DNA of 64,000 nt from Rheum nobile (GCA_027886185.1 WOAB01000606.1:1488001-1552000); one strand, 5' to 3'; counted from the first letter of the stretch, positions 53,577 through 64,000 are shown. Numbers and translations: made by a program. The notes: generated from the letters alone by a model not told the origin.

Positions 53577-54566
53577 ATGACTATCGATCCTTCTACTGAC
53601 AATCAAGAACCACGTCTCGAAGACGAAACCCAAACTACAGAAAACCCAACCGAAAATCCTACCCCAACCCAGTTCCAAGAACTCTCTCAAAAAATGGCCG
53701 CCCTTCAAGAGGAACTAGCCTAACAACGTCAAAAAACTGAAGCCCTAGCCGTTTTGTCAACCCAATCCGAAGCCGAGATCGCGCAACTAACTCGTGAAAA
53801 TGAGTCTCTTAAGTCGCAGGTACAATCAGGGGCTTCAGGATCTAGGAACGCGCTCGTCCACGGCGGCGTCCGAACACGCCTCGACATGGACAACATCGAG
53901 CCAACGCCTCCGAACATTGCCAATCCGCCAGATATCATGGCTCTTTTCCAGCAGACGCTCGACCGACATATGAAGACGATCGACGATCGCTTCAACAGGC
54001 TCCCAGGAGTCCCGCAACCGATCGAGAGAGAAGCGTCCGGCGGATTCGAAGAATCCCCGTTCGTCGAAGAAATCGCAAGGGTCGAGATCCCCAAGAAGTT
54101 CAATCTCCCCAACATGGCGACGTTCGACGGCACCACCGATCCAGATGACCATATCTCTCTATAAACAAAAACTAATGGTTGCATCTGTTTCGAGGGAGAG
54201 CCGCGAGGCCGTCATATGCAAAAGCTTTGGCACAACCCTCGCGGGTCCCGCACTAACTTGGTTTATGCGTTTGCCTCAGGGAACGATCGCATCATTCGCG
54301 GATCTGGTCAACTCTTTTAAGAGTCAGTTCGCCAGCAGTCGGAAGCACGAGAAACAATCGAGTGACCTCTATCAAGTCACACAAAGGTACAACGAACCTC
54401 TCCGGAATTATCTTAACAAGTACAACAAAGAGAAAGTGGGAATCCCCCACTGTGATGTCACAACGTCTATCGAAGCCTTCCGACAAGGCTTAGTCAAAGA
54501 CAGCAATCTCTACGACGAGATTACGAAGTACCCATGCAAAAGCTTTGAAGATGTCCAGGCCAAAAC
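53577..54566 (+). pseudogene. Element E gag, 5' part
   Basis: ATG at 53577 (MTIDPSTDNQEPRL). An early TAA at 53721-53723 replaces a glutamine codon in a Q-rich helix (EELA, stop, QRQKTEA). The frame continues through coiled-coil QLTRENESLKSQV and the capsid start EIPKKFNLPNMATFDGTTDPDDHI, shifts near 54160, and continues with AGPALTWFMRLPQGTIASFADLV, LYQVTQRYNEPLRNYLNKYN and SIEAFRQGLVKDSNLYDEI. It stops at FEDVQAKT where solo LTR F enters at 54567. Confidence 0.85.
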
Positions 54567-56272
54567 TGTAATACCCCTAATTTTTTGTAAGGAAATTTTT
54601 GGTATTTTTGAGCTTTACTCGTATGAGTTATTGTTGCAAAATAATTGTATGAGATATTGTTGCAAAATAATTATATAAGATATTGTTGTAAAATATTTAT
54701 ATAAGATATTCGTGTAGGATAATTGTGGACTCAGGCGGGCACCAGTACCGGCACCGGCATCATGTAAGATGGGTGGATGGCTTGGTAGCTGTGTTAGCTT
54801 GGCCTGGAGTGTCACAAATATATGCAGGATAATTATATAAAGTATTTGTGCAAGATATTTATATAAGATATTTGTGCACGGTATTTATATAAGATATTTG
54901 TGCACGGTAATTGTGCGAGGTAATTGCTTGAGATGTTTGTGCTAGATGGTGTACGAATATATTTAACCCGAGATTAGGATTATTTGATCTCTTGATGAGA
55001 TAGGACAAAAACGGGTAAAAGTGTGAGTTTTGGCCGTGACCGCACCCGGCGCCAGGCGCCACCGCACCCACGGCAAGGCCAGAAAACAGAGGCGGTCATC
55101 GTCTTCACGTTGATTTTTCTGAAATTCTATCCTTTTGGCCACTTGCTCCACTTGGCTCTTTGCCTTGTCCCCTTGCTCCCGGCCTGTCCCCTAGCTTGTC
55201 CCCTTGGTGGTGGCTCGAATCAGGGCTATAAAAGGAGGTGAAACCCGAAGCTCACTTCATCTTCTTCTTCCTCCTCTCCTCTGTTTTTCACCATTGTTGA
55301 GCAAGCTTGTGAGCTTCGTTTGAGAGTGTTTCTTGAGTTGAGAAGATGCCCTCTAGTGTTGTGTGAAGCTTTAAGGTGTTGGGAGATCGAACCATAGACA
55401 AATCGGTTTTGGGGTAAGAAATTCTCCATGGCTGTCGAGCTTCCCCTTCGCCACTGTCTGTCCACCGCACCCAGCGGCAAGGTCCACCGCACCCGCGGCA
55501 AGGTTGTCCAAGAAGGGTTGTTTTGGAGTTTTGGCTTGAGGTTTGGCTCGATTCTTTGGATTCTTTTCCTATTCTTTTAGATTCATTTATGAGGATATTT
55601 GATCTAAGTTAGGATCGTGTTATGGGTCGTTTCCTAGGGATTTTTATTCCAGATCTGTCCCCATTTTGGACTCAGGGACCCGTTCTTAATCTTTGTTTGA
55701 GCTCGTCTTTCCAGGCAACTGGTTTTTAATTAATTTGATATAATTAAAATCTGATATTATATTAGGTTGTATATTCTGCTAGAATCAACGCTAATATAAG
55801 AGATATGTTGTAATCATGTGACTTGAGATTGTGATGTGATTTGTGATATGTGGAACTGCTTGTGATGTGTTTGTGTGAATTATTGGTGAAGCCCTTGCTT
55901 AGTCTATTCATTAGACTAACTCTTGTATTTTTATATTTCTGTAACGTCATGGGGGTGTCGTCCGTCCGTTTCGACACATGCAGATCTGAGGAGGCTAGAG
56001 CGACTATGAGGATGGACGGTGTTTTGTTTTCGACAACTTGTTTTGTCGTTTTGTTTAAAAGTATTTCCGCTGTTGCATTTCTGATGTATTTGGGTCGTTT
56101 TTGGAATCGTGTAATTCCGCGACCATGTGGTTTAATAAAAGTTACGATTTTAGTATTGTAACTATGTTTAAGACAGTTATGTCGTTGGAAAAGCCTGGGG
56201 TGACTTCGGGGTTTACGTTCGGGGTCATCGGCAGTAACACTTTCAATTCTTTTGGAATTAGGGGGTGTTACA
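54567..56272 (+). mobile_element. F: solo LTR of a Tekay-like chromovirus
   Basis: 1706 bp from TGTAATACCCC to GGGGGTGTTACA, flanked by AAAAC at 54562-54566 and 56273-56277. There is no PBS or coding internal region, so the internal part was lost by LTR-LTR recombination. The TATA box GGCTATAAAAGG is at 55224-55235. A SINE 3' piece lies within at 54722-54818. ORFs on either strand inside it (up to 201 codons) have no conserved domain. Confidence 0.9.
54722..54818 (+). mobile_element. SINE 3'-end fragment inside solo LTR F
   Basis: AGGCGGGCACCAGTACCGGC to GCTTGGCCTGGAGTGTCACAA matches the last ~95 bp of the SINE at 47884-48103. Box A and box B are missing, so it is 5'-truncated. Confidence 0.7.
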
Positions 56273-56277
56273 AAAAC

Positions 56278-56689
56278 TATGGCCGAGGTAAGATTGGAAG
56301 AGGACCGTGAGTCGCGTAAAGCCTCATGCGGACCCGATCCATCAGATCGAAAACATTCCTCCGACAACCGTCGAGACAGACGTCCACATCCCTATTCTCG
56401 TACTCGAAACGAACCAAATCAGGTAAACTCTTTCCAAGACAGGTCATAGGAATGGAGAGACGGTTCTGCGTTGCCTCCCAGGGTCCAATCTTATAACTTC
56501 AACATTTCCGTGTCGGAGCTCGTCAAGAGTTTCGACAAGTATGGAAAAGACGTAAGATGGCCCCAAAAGAGCGACCGACCGGATATCAAGAAGGACATGA
56601 GTCGATGGTGCGAATTCCACGGCGACCACGGTCATTCGACCGACGAGTGCATCGCCCTACGAAAGGAGGTCGCTAGGCTGCTCTCATAA
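56278..56689 (+). pseudogene. Element E gag, 3' part with zinc knuckle-like end
   Basis: Gag resumes after the AAAAC duplication (TMAEVRLEEDRESRK), in the frame predicted by the 1711-bp offset. It is arginine-rich, then breaks near 56449 and continues in another frame with SRWCEFHGDHGHSTDECIALRKEV, a C-x2-H-x5-H-x4-C type knuckle (about 56610-56650) used by Tat gags for RNA binding. It ends at 56689. Confidence 0.8.
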
Positions 56690-56731
56690 GGGTTCCTACG
56701 CGACGTAATCTCGGAGCGGGCAAAGGCTACC

Positions 56732-57411
56732 ATGGAACGCCGAGATCAGGTAAAACAAAACAAACCCCCATCTCTTGTCCATACAAAAATTGTCAATACC
56801 ATTTCAGGAGGATCAGACATATGTGGGAACACGTACTCCGCGGCCAAGCGACACGCCAGAGAAAGCAAGGGCGACAAGCCCGAAGCGTCGGAATTCAAGC
56901 CGAGGAGAACTTCCGACCTTCCGACGGTCACTTTCGACGAGTCTGACTCCGACGGGTCGGATGGTCACCACGACGGTCTGGTAATCTCTTTGTCCATTGG
57001 AAATTGCTTAATACGGAGAATACTAATTGATACAGGGAGCTCGACAAATCTCTTGACCCTTGATGCTCTTAAAGAAATGGGTTTGACTGAGAACGACCTA
57101 ATCAAGAAGTCGACCCCACTGGTCGGGTTCAGCAGCGAGGTTAAGCATATGACTGGTGAAATCATTCTAACCACATACGCTGGAGGAGTCAACCAATAGG
57201 TGAAATTCTTAGTCTTAGACTGTCCGTCTCCCTATAATTGTATTCTTGGCAGACCGTGGATACACGCTATGAAGGCAGTACCTTCAACATATCATCAAGT
57301 TATCAAATTCCCCACTGAATGGGGAGTCCAAGAAATCAAAGGAGATCAAAAGACCGCAAAGGAATGCTACGTCGCTTCCATGAAGAACGCGGTCGAACGC
57401 AAGACCGCGTA
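56732..57411 (+). pseudogene. Element E protease
   Basis: An open frame to a TAG at 57197-57199 carries the retropepsin motif RRILIDTGSSTNLLTLDALKEMG. Past the stop it continues in the same frame with VKFLVLDCPSPYNCILGRPWIHAMKAV, the usual second conserved block (ILGRPW). The TAG follows GVNQ and probably replaces a glutamine codon. The protein would mature the polyprotein; this copy is truncated. Confidence 0.85.
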
Positions 57412-57457
57412 GCAACCACAGAGCGGCAAAGGACCTAGTCGGTACGTCGAACCAGAA

Positions 57458-59275
57458 ATGGAAAAACTCGACGAGATCGCACTAGACCCTTCAAAGCCAA
57501 ACCAAACGGTAAGGGTCGGGTCGGACTTGGACGACTCGACCAGACAACAACTCCTTGACTTTCTCAGGGCCAATGCCGACTGTTTCGCATGGTCGCATGA
57601 GGATATGGTCGGAATATCTCCAAATGTTATTACTCATAAATTAAATGTGGGTCCATATCATCCCCCTGTCAAGCAAAAACGCAGGAAGTTCGCTCCCGAG
57701 CGGAACAAGATAGTAGCGACGAAGTCAGAAGCTTATTGGAAACAGGAAAAATCAGAGAGGTCCACTATCCTGAATGGCTAGCCAACGTGGTCGTAGTCCA
57801 GAAGAAGAACGGCAAATGGAGAGTCTGCATCGACTTCACAGACCTCAACAAGGCTTGTCCCAAGGACTCATTTCCTCTACCCCATATCGACGCCATGGTC
57901 GACGCCACAACGGGGCACGAAATGCTCACCTTCATGGACGCTTTCAGCGGCTACAATCAGATCCTCATGGATCCCGACGACCAAGAAAAAACAGCATTCA
58001 TCACCAGCCAAGGTATATATTGTTACAAAGTAATGCCCTTTGGTCTGAAAAATGCAGGGGCCATATATCAACGACTAGTCAACAAAATGTTCAAAGACCA
58101 AATCGGAGACACGATGGAAGTCTACATCGACGACATGTTGGTCAAATCCAAAAAGAAAGAAGATCACATAGACCACCTGCGCGACAGCTTCAAGGTGCTC
58201 AAAAGTGTCAGAGTCGGCCGTAAGCGCTGTACTGGTCAGAGAGGAGGATGGCAAACAGTCGCCAATATACTACGTCAGTCGGACGCTATTATCAGCCGAA
58301 ACGAGGTATTCGTCACTTGAAAAGCTTGTACTATCATTGGTAATGGCTTCAAATAAACTCAAACCATATTTTGAATCTCATACTATTACTGTTCGCACTA
58401 ATCATCCCATGAGAGCTATCATGAGGAAACCCGAGTTCATAGGACGAATGACCAAATGGGCCATACACCTCAGTGGTTACGACATCGAGTACGAGCCTAG
58501 GACGGCGATCAAGTCGCAAACCTTAGCCAACTTTGTGGCCGATTTCAGTCCGACCCTAGAGAAAGAAGCCGCTAAAGAAGCGACACAACTACTCGCGATA
58601 GACGAGACAGGTACATGGGAGCTCCACACAGATGGGGTGTCGAACGCCAGAGGATCGGGGCTTGGGGTCGTGCTGAAATCACCACAAGGGGACAAGATAG
58701 CTCAAGCCGTCAGATGTGAGTGGGATGCAACTAACAACGAAGCTGAATACGAAGCACTCATATTCGGACTCATCATGGCTCGCGATCTAGGGGTCTGAGA
58801 GATCGAAGTCGTCTGTGACTCCCTGCTGGTCGTAAACCAGATACAAGGGTCGTACAACGCCAAGGATACCAGAATGGTAGCCTACCTGGAGGTAGCCAGG
58901 AAACTAATCGGACAATTCCAGACATTCAACATCCGACAGGTACCCAGGGACCTTAACTCCCAAGCTGACGCACTCGCCAATATAGGATCCGTCCTAGACC
59001 CGAAAGAATTTCCACATATACCATTGACCCACATCATGACGCCAGCCGTCCCAAGGACATCCGTCGAGTTAACAATATCACTTGAAGAACTCGTCGCCAT
59101 GGAAATAGGTGACCGACCCGAAGAGGACATCATCGACGCCGATGACGACTGGATGGTACCTTACATCAGGTGGTTAAAAGACGGCGTTCTACCCGACGAC
59201 AAGACAGAAGCAAAAAGGCTGAAGATTTGGCGTCCCATCAAAAATCGTGTGCGACAACGGTTCCCAGTTCATCAG
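57458..59275 (+). pseudogene. Element E reverse transcriptase and dual RNase H, with deletion
   Basis: 57458-57781 holds the RT start (DCFAWSHEDMVGISP), with a frameshift near 57720. 57736-58200 holds EWLANVVVVQKKNGKWRVCID, FMDAFSGYNQI and the catalytic YIDDMLVKSKK. At about 58200-58215 RT joins directly to the RNase H part SAVSAVLVREEDGKQSPIYYVSR, so the RT thumb and connection are deleted. A frameshift near 58230-58320 was passed. The second, archaeal-type RNase H has LHTDGVSNARGSGLGVVL, ATNNEAEYEALIFG and a TGA at 58796-58798, then CDSLLVVNQIQGSYNAKD and SQADALANIGS. It closes with DWMVPYIRWLKDGVLPDD before another deletion. Confidence 0.85.
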
Positions 59276-59876
59276 TCATAAGACTAGAGCCTTCTGCGAC
59301 CAATGGAACATCAATTTGGTCACATCCACACCGCGGTATCCACAATCCAATGGACAAGCCGAATCCAGCAACAAGATCATTATCAACAACCTCAAGAAAC
59401 GCCTCATCGGGGCTAAAGGCAAATGGGCAAACGAACTCCCACTTATTATCTAGTCCGACAGGACCACTCCAAAGAACGCGACCGGGCAATCGCCTTTCTC
59501 TCTCGTCTACGGGAGTGAGGCGGTCATCCCGGCTGAGTTACTGGTTCCGGCTGCTCGCTGCAACCTTCAGACAATTGAACAAAACGACGTCGAACTAGCA
59601 CATAATCTCGACACAGTGGACGAAATCAGAGAGAGAGCTCGAATCAGGATGGTCAGGTTCCAACAACAAGTCGCAAGGAGTTACAACAAGAACGTCCAAA
59701 TCAAGGCATTCAAGGTCGGAGACTGGGTCCTAAGGAAGACATTCCAGAACACCAAGAACTCATCCGACAGAAAGCTAGCACCACAATGGGAAGGACCTTA
59801 CTTGATCACCGAAGTGGTCGGACAAGGAGCGTATCAGTTAGAAGACAAAGACGGACAACCAATCCCGAGGAGTTAG
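59247..59876 (+). pseudogene. Element E integrase, C-terminal part
   Basis: At about 59235 the frame jumps from the post-RNase H linker (KRLKIW) to the middle of the integrase core (VCDNGSQFISHKTRAFC), so the zinc domain and first catalytic aspartate are missing. The second aspartate (CDNGSQF) and the glutamate region (PQSNGQAESSNK) remain. A TAG at 59451 and a frame change follow, then TTPKNATGQSPFSLVYGSEAVIPAEL, the C-terminal FKVGDWVLRKTF and LAPQWEGPYLITEVVGQGAYQL. It ends at 59876. Cannot integrate. Confidence 0.85.
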
Positions 59877-59949
59877 AACGCAGCACATCTCAAACTATAC
59901 CATTTCTGAACCGATAAGGTAAAAACATCACGTAAAACTCTATACATCG

Positions 59950-60080
59950 CATATACATTGCTACCTATCGTATGCTATCATATATACATTGCCATCTGTC
60001 GCATATATATCGCATGCTATCGCATATACATTGCCATCCGTCGCATACATATCGCATGCCATCGCATATACATCGCTACT
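59950..60080 (+). repeat. 42-bp tandem repeat, about 3 copies, 3' of element E pol
   Basis: TACATTGC or TACATCGC occurs at 59954, 59985, 60027 and 60069; the last two steps are 42 bp. The unit is ATCGCATGCTATCGCATATA plus about 22 bp with GCCATCCGTCGC. It occupies the same place as the 87-bp array in element A but is much smaller. Confidence 0.75.
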
Positions 60081-60334
60081 TTATTTTACATGTCATCATC
60101 TGACACTAAGCGAGGATTTCCTCCTTACAAAAACACAAATGCAGAACAGCATTTACATTGACCCCGTCGTCCGCAAATGGACCTAGTCGTCCGCAAATGG
60201 ATTCTGTCATCCGCATATAGCGTTTACATTACACGATCGATGCACACCGCCTGCCTTATACAAAACATAAGGTACACCACCTTATTACATTCACGCAATT
60301 AAACATAAGGAACAAACACCTTATTATATATTGT

Positions 60335-62147
60335 TTACCTCCCCGGCATAATGTCATGACTAACACATACACAAACACGTCGCAGGCCTGCTCTACATAC
60401 ATACAAAGTCTCCTTCTCCGCCTTCAGGTCCCAGAGCTCATGCTTGCCCTCGTTGAACTCTTCAATCATCTCGATGCGCGATTTCACCGCGTAGAAGGCC
60501 CCAACGTCGCCAGCAATCTGACCGTCGGCAATCCGAGCCTGCTTCACTTCCTCCTCAATGCCTGCCCTGCACTCTTCAAACTCCCTCTGACATGCGACCA
60601 GCTCCCCTTGACACCTCTTCAGCTCCCTGGTGAGACGACGCTCAGTCTCACGACAGCGACTCTCCGCTCCCTCCAGCTTGGTCCTTAAAGATGCAAGGTC
60701 GGACTCTGACCTAGAAGCCCTGTCCTCAGCCTTGACAAGCATCGCCTGGACACCGGAGTAAGCTCCCAAGAAGTATTGAAAAGCCTGACAAAAAGGCATA
60801 CGACAACACAAATACACGAATCAGAAAACACAGTCGAACAAAAGAAATACAAAAACGCACAAAACAAAGGGCAACACACCCTCCACGCGGAACTGCCTGC
60901 TTCACCAATGCAGTCCAAAGGGGAGACATCCTTAACTTCCGACTTCAAATTCGGGTCTTCAGCGCGAAAAAGATCAACGATCGACGGCCCTACGGCATCG
61001 ATCTTGCCGACCCCTTCGGCGGTCGCGCCTTTCTTCTTAGGGACGTCCTCCGCCTTGACATCATCAGGACGAGCGCTCGCTTTCCTCTTAGAGCCAGCTT
61101 TAACCGTAGTCGTCAGGTCAATCAGAGCCGGTTTGCTCGACGCCGCCTTGGCTGCTGCTTTCCTTTGCTCAATCAAGCTTTTTCCCGACACCACCCTCAG
61201 GCAGCACTCGACCGACCACCAGGGGAACCTGACACGACAGGACAACAAAAAAGGAGAAATCCTAAAGTACACGACAAAGTGAAAAACAATAAAAAGACTC
61301 CTAAAGCCGAAAGTCTACCTTTCGCACGAGATGAAGAAACATTCGACATATCTTCTTGTGAGGCAGGAGTCGTCGCCAGCAAGTTGACGTTCACAAATTT
61401 CCTTTCAGACGCGGGAATCTCAAGCACAATCTTTGACAAGCCCTCTGATCGGCTACTCACTTCTAGATCCTCTGGTTCGGGGACTACAAAAATTAAAAGT
61501 TAAAGCAAGAGTTAAGACACACAAATACACGAAAGAAAAGACAAGTACATACTATCGACTCGCCACTCCGTCAACAAAAACGGACATTCTCCCTCCTTCT
61601 CCAGAGAAGAGCGTTCGACGAAAAAGAACTTCGACCCCCATCCGCGGTCGTTAACATCAGGGCTCTGCACCAAGGGCTTCCGACCAGGTCGGACATGCAA
61701 CTGAACGCGACAGGAACTCTTCGATCCTATGAAGTAGTTGTACCACAGGGCGTCGAAGTCAAAATCAGCCTCAGTTTGAACATTCACAAGGTCTAAAACC
61801 CTAAGTACTCTCCACGCCTGAGGCATTACTTGACATGGCGCCAGCGCCAACATAGCTAAGAAGTCCCTGACAAGGGGGGGAAAAGGAAACCTATGCCCTA
61901 TTCTAAACGGGTAAGAGTAGAAGCAAACCCATCCCTCATAGCGAGCATCGGCCCTCTCGTCTGGGTGAGGCAGCCTGGCAACCGTCTCCGGCGGAAAACC
62001 TCCGACTTGGAGCACCTGATCCAGTTCCGCCTGGGACATAGTGCTAACCAACGCATCCGACTCCTTCAAAATAAAACGAGGAGGAGCTTCGCCTTCACGA
62101 GAATCGGAGAGAGTCTTCGACGACTCAGAAGCCTCGAGAGAAACCAT
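60335..62147 (-). CDS. Element E antisense gene (aORF), about four exons
   Basis: The minus-strand frames join through plausible GT-AG introns. Exon 1 (62147-61553, from MVSLEASESSKTLS) holds GHRFPFPPLVRDFLAMLAL and MPQAWRVLRVLDLV, matching the 'putative gypsy type transposon' family (PF04195), and ends at GTATGTACTT. The intron is about 61552-61484 (TTTTTGTAG). Exon 2 is about 61483-61321, ending at a GTAGAC donor. Exon 3, from about 61228, is lysine-rich (AGSKRKASARPDD, VPKKKGAT; nuclear-localisation-like) and ends at a GTGTGT donor near 60882. Exon 4 (about 60790-60335) is a coiled coil (SDLASLRTKLEGAESRCRETERRL). Frames are open throughout, so this copy may be intact, unlike the sense genes. 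Transcription would be antisense to pol; function unknown. Confidence 0.65.
61484..61552 (-). other. Predicted intron of the element E antisense gene
   Basis: On the minus strand a GTATGTACTT donor follows coding WRVDS, and a TTTTTGTAG acceptor precedes PEPEDLEVSS-like coding. It is 69 bp, T-rich and typical of plant introns. The stop codon inside supports removal by splicing. Confidence 0.6.
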
Positions 62148-62440
62148 TTCGAGAATGGGAAAAGAGGAGAATCGAAGAGCTATGACTAAGAGAAATCAGA
62201 AAGCTATGGCAAGAGAAACCAAGAGGCTTACCAGAAACTTGCAAAGGAAGATGATGAAGAGTAATCGATTCCTTCTGCTACGAATTTATGGAGGGAAGTG
62301 AAGGCCTGCAGAGGCGTCGCATCATGCCTCAATCATGCGCCACGTAGCCCTGAGCAAACGCGCCAAATTGGAAGGTGGAGATCGCGTCTAGAGAAGTTGC
62401 CACGGATTTCGGTCAACTTGCCTAAACCGTAAGCCCATAG

Positions 62441-62454
62441 CAACTTGGGGCTAT
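62441..62454 (+). other. Polypurine-like tract of element E
   Basis: CAACTTGGGGCTAT lies directly before the 3' LTR start TGTTGGGCC; AACTTGGGG-type tracts are usual in Tat elements. Confidence 0.6.
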
Positions 62455-63124
62455 TGTTGGGCCTGGATTCTCCAAAGAAGATGGGTCAAATCGGTCGAGC
62501 CCAAGCCCATTGCCAATCGGAAGATCAAAGAAGAAAGCCCAGAGGATCCGACGAGACGTCTCTGGTCGAATGCCTTCCGACAGGATCGCGAGGATCTCGC
62601 CAAGCATTAAATGCCAGATCACGCAACGGCCACTGCCTTCAAACCACCATAAATGCAGAGATTTAATGGCGCAATCTTCACCACCACTCCGAGCATTGAA
62701 GATGGAATATTCGGCCGAAGCATAAATGGTCACCAGAGTAAAAGACTTACTATATCAGGACGACGAGGAAGATAAGAAGAAGAAGACACGATTACACACG
62801 GCACAAGCGTTCGGAAAAAAACAACTCACCAGAATAGCACTCTCGCTCTCCACCTAGCTCTCTAACGGCTGCTTATGCTAGATCCCTGCCGGTCGCCACT
62901 CACAAGTCGCCGGTCGAGTCCCACTCGATCTCTGGTTTTATTACGATAAGTTGTATCACGATTCAGTCTGATTAAACACGACATCTAATAAAACCATCAC
63001 GCTATTACATATTTATTCTTTGTTTATCTATTGCTTGCTTGGTTTGGATTGTTTTTTATCACTCGATCGACTAGTTACCCCGTCTAAGGCGATTTAGGTC
63101 GTCCGATCTTTTCGCCCCAAAACA
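62455..63124 (+). repeat. Element E 3' LTR
   Basis: 670 bp, near-identical to 52854-53521, ending CCCCAAAACA before the target duplication GATAT. Confidence 0.95.
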
Positions 63125-63654
63125 GATATCAAGCCGTTAATGGTGCACCACACATGCTCTACCTTGGAGCAGTATGTGGATTATGCCTATAAGCTGGAGG
63201 TAACTCTAGAGGAGTCGACCAAAAGGCGCAACTGACAGAAGTCGATGTAGAACCAGAACCAGAGAGGTGGTTTTAAGCGCCCTGCGCCACCGTCTAACTT
63301 TGCCAAGTCCGGCCGAGCAGTCAGGGCAGACCCGGAGTTCAGTTCAGTGTTATAACTGTGGTACGACTGGGCACAAGAGCAATGAGTGTCAGAAGGAGAA
63401 GAGGTCGTGCTTTGGGTGTGGACGTGATGGTCATCTGCAAAAGTTCTGCAAGCAGGGGAAGCAGAAGGGAGTAGAGTCGCAGCAAGGGTCAGTTCATCAG
63501 AGCAACCGACCTAGGTTCAAGCCTGCCGAGACTCCTAGTCCGTCAGTGCAGACGACTGCGCAGAACAGGGGAAAGGCCCCAGCTGTTTCTGGAAGTCAGG
63601 GCCAACGCTTGTACGAGATGCGTGAAGCAGATGGACCCAATGCTCCAATTGCTC
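63125..63654 (+). pseudogene. Element D gag, 3' part with two zinc knuckles
   Basis: Gag resumes with IKPLMVHHTCSTLEQYVDYAYKLEVTL, homologous to the same part in B and C. A TGA at 63233-63235 and a TAG at 63248-63250 follow. Comparison with B shows that these were an arginine and a glutamine codon. The nucleocapsid has two CCHC knuckles, CYNCGTTGHKSNEC and CFGCGRDGHLQKFC (about 63350-63455), that bind element RNA. It then runs through a QGSVHQSNRPRFKPAETP linker into the protease. Confidence 0.85.
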
Positions 63655-64000
63655 AAGGTACTCTATACATTCACTCTACTTCAGTGTGCATTCTGTTTGA
63701 TTCTGGTGCTACGCATTCCTTTATTTTGGATAGCTGTGTTAGCAAGTTAGATTTAGTGTGCAACGATTCATGCGACCCTTTCGTCGTTAATCTTCCTAAT
63801 GGAGAACGTTTGGTGGGAACCAAGCATCTGTCCGACTTTCCGATTACCATTCAGGGTAAGGAATTCGAGGCAGATTTAATCTGCATAGCCATGGCTCCAT
63901 ACGACATTTTTCTCGGTATGGATTGGCTAACGCGTCACAAGGCGGTGATCGACTTCAGTTCAAGAACGGTGACGGTGTCATGTGGGGGCCAGTTCGTGTG
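63655..64000 (+). CDS. Element D protease, 5' part (continues beyond the window)
   Basis: The open sequence after QRLYEMREADGPNAPIAQ carries VCILFDSGATHSFI, the retropepsin catalytic D-S-G of chromoviruses. Then LPNGERLVGTKHLSDFPITIQG and APYDIFLGMDWL, the second conserved block, follow. It ends in the window at GGQFV. This shows what the protease of elements B (deleted) and C (interrupted) should look like. Confidence 0.9.

Larger units (their letters stand above)
52854..63124 (+). mobile_element. Element E: Tat-clade Ty3/gypsy retrotransposon, defective
   Basis: Flanked by GATAT at 52849-52853 and 63125-63129, with 668- and 670-bp LTRs (TGTTGGGCC to CCCCAAAACA) that are nearly identical. 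Order: LTR, PBS, gag (split by solo LTR F), protease, RT, dual RNase H, truncated integrase, 42-bp repeats, antisense multi-exon gene, LTR. It is related to element A in layout but of a different family. Confidence 0.95.
48283..64000 (+). mobile_element. Element D: Tekay/Del-like chromovirus, open at the window end
   Basis: 5' LTR 48283-50672, tRNA-Met PBS, a 303-codon ORF upstream of gag, gag split by element E, and the start of protease at 63655 onward. The rest of pol and the 3' LTR lie beyond 64000. The family is the same as or close to B and C by LTR ends, PBS, gag and GC-rich LTR clusters, but it has a longer leader. Confidence 0.9.

Noticed and set aside
55762..56367. 201-codon minus-strand ORF in solo LTR F
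   Set aside because: It crosses the LTR end into element E gag on the other strand, so it cannot be a real gene.

Overview
This window looks like plant (most likely eudicot) nuclear heterochromatin or gene-poor intergenic DNA. Nearly all of it is transposable elements: Ty3/gypsy LTR retrotransposons with plant-type primer binding sites, CACTA and hAT DNA transposons, tRNA-derived SINEs, AT-rich microsatellites and a minisatellite. I find no intact host gene. The only host-like coding trace is a 47-codon fragment of a VQ-motif protein at 10599-10742, and it is fused to an LTR end.

Layout. 1-10.6 kb is AT-rich non-coding DNA with a 254-bp-arm inverted repeat, a GAACAA-rich tract, a TA/GA microsatellite, a hAT-type MITE (4460-5046) and a 1-kb array of a 26-bp repeat. 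From about 11.1 kb a plus-strand Tat-clade gypsy element (A) begins, with an LTR, a tRNA-Asp-type PBS, gag (carrying its own hAT insertion at 12478-13244) and pol. A's reverse transcriptase is split by a Tekay/Del-like chromovirus (B, 16430-34761, target duplication ACATC). B is split by a second chromovirus (C, 21274-31394, minus strand, target duplication ATGGT, two 2422-bp LTRs). A's pol resumes at 34767 and is followed by an 87-bp tandem repeat and an intron-containing antisense gene (38838-41401). That gene is cut by a minus-strand Athila-like element (G) whose 3' LTR holds an internally deleted CACTA transposon (41684-44362, target duplication TTC). Beyond G's env-position ORF lie a near-perfect head-to-head SINE palindrome and a third SINE. 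Next comes chromovirus D (48283 to beyond the window end), whose gag is split by Tat-clade element E (52854-63124, target duplication GATAT). E's gag is split by a solo LTR (F, 54567-56272, target duplication AAAAC).

The order of insertion can be read from target-site duplications, and the interrupted reading frames come back into phase when each insertion plus one duplication copy is discounted. C is the youngest complete element. The gypsy copies here are defective, mostly through single nonsense changes that look like cytosine deamination, plus deletions in B and E. The most unusual items are: a complete 303-codon ORF upstream of gag in D with an N-terminal acylation-type motif, reduced to remnants in B and C; multi-exon antisense genes in both Tat elements; recurrent head-to-head SINE palindromes; and LTR promoters flanked by GCCGCC-rich palindromic clusters. 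All calls come from reading the sequence by eye; no database search was run.
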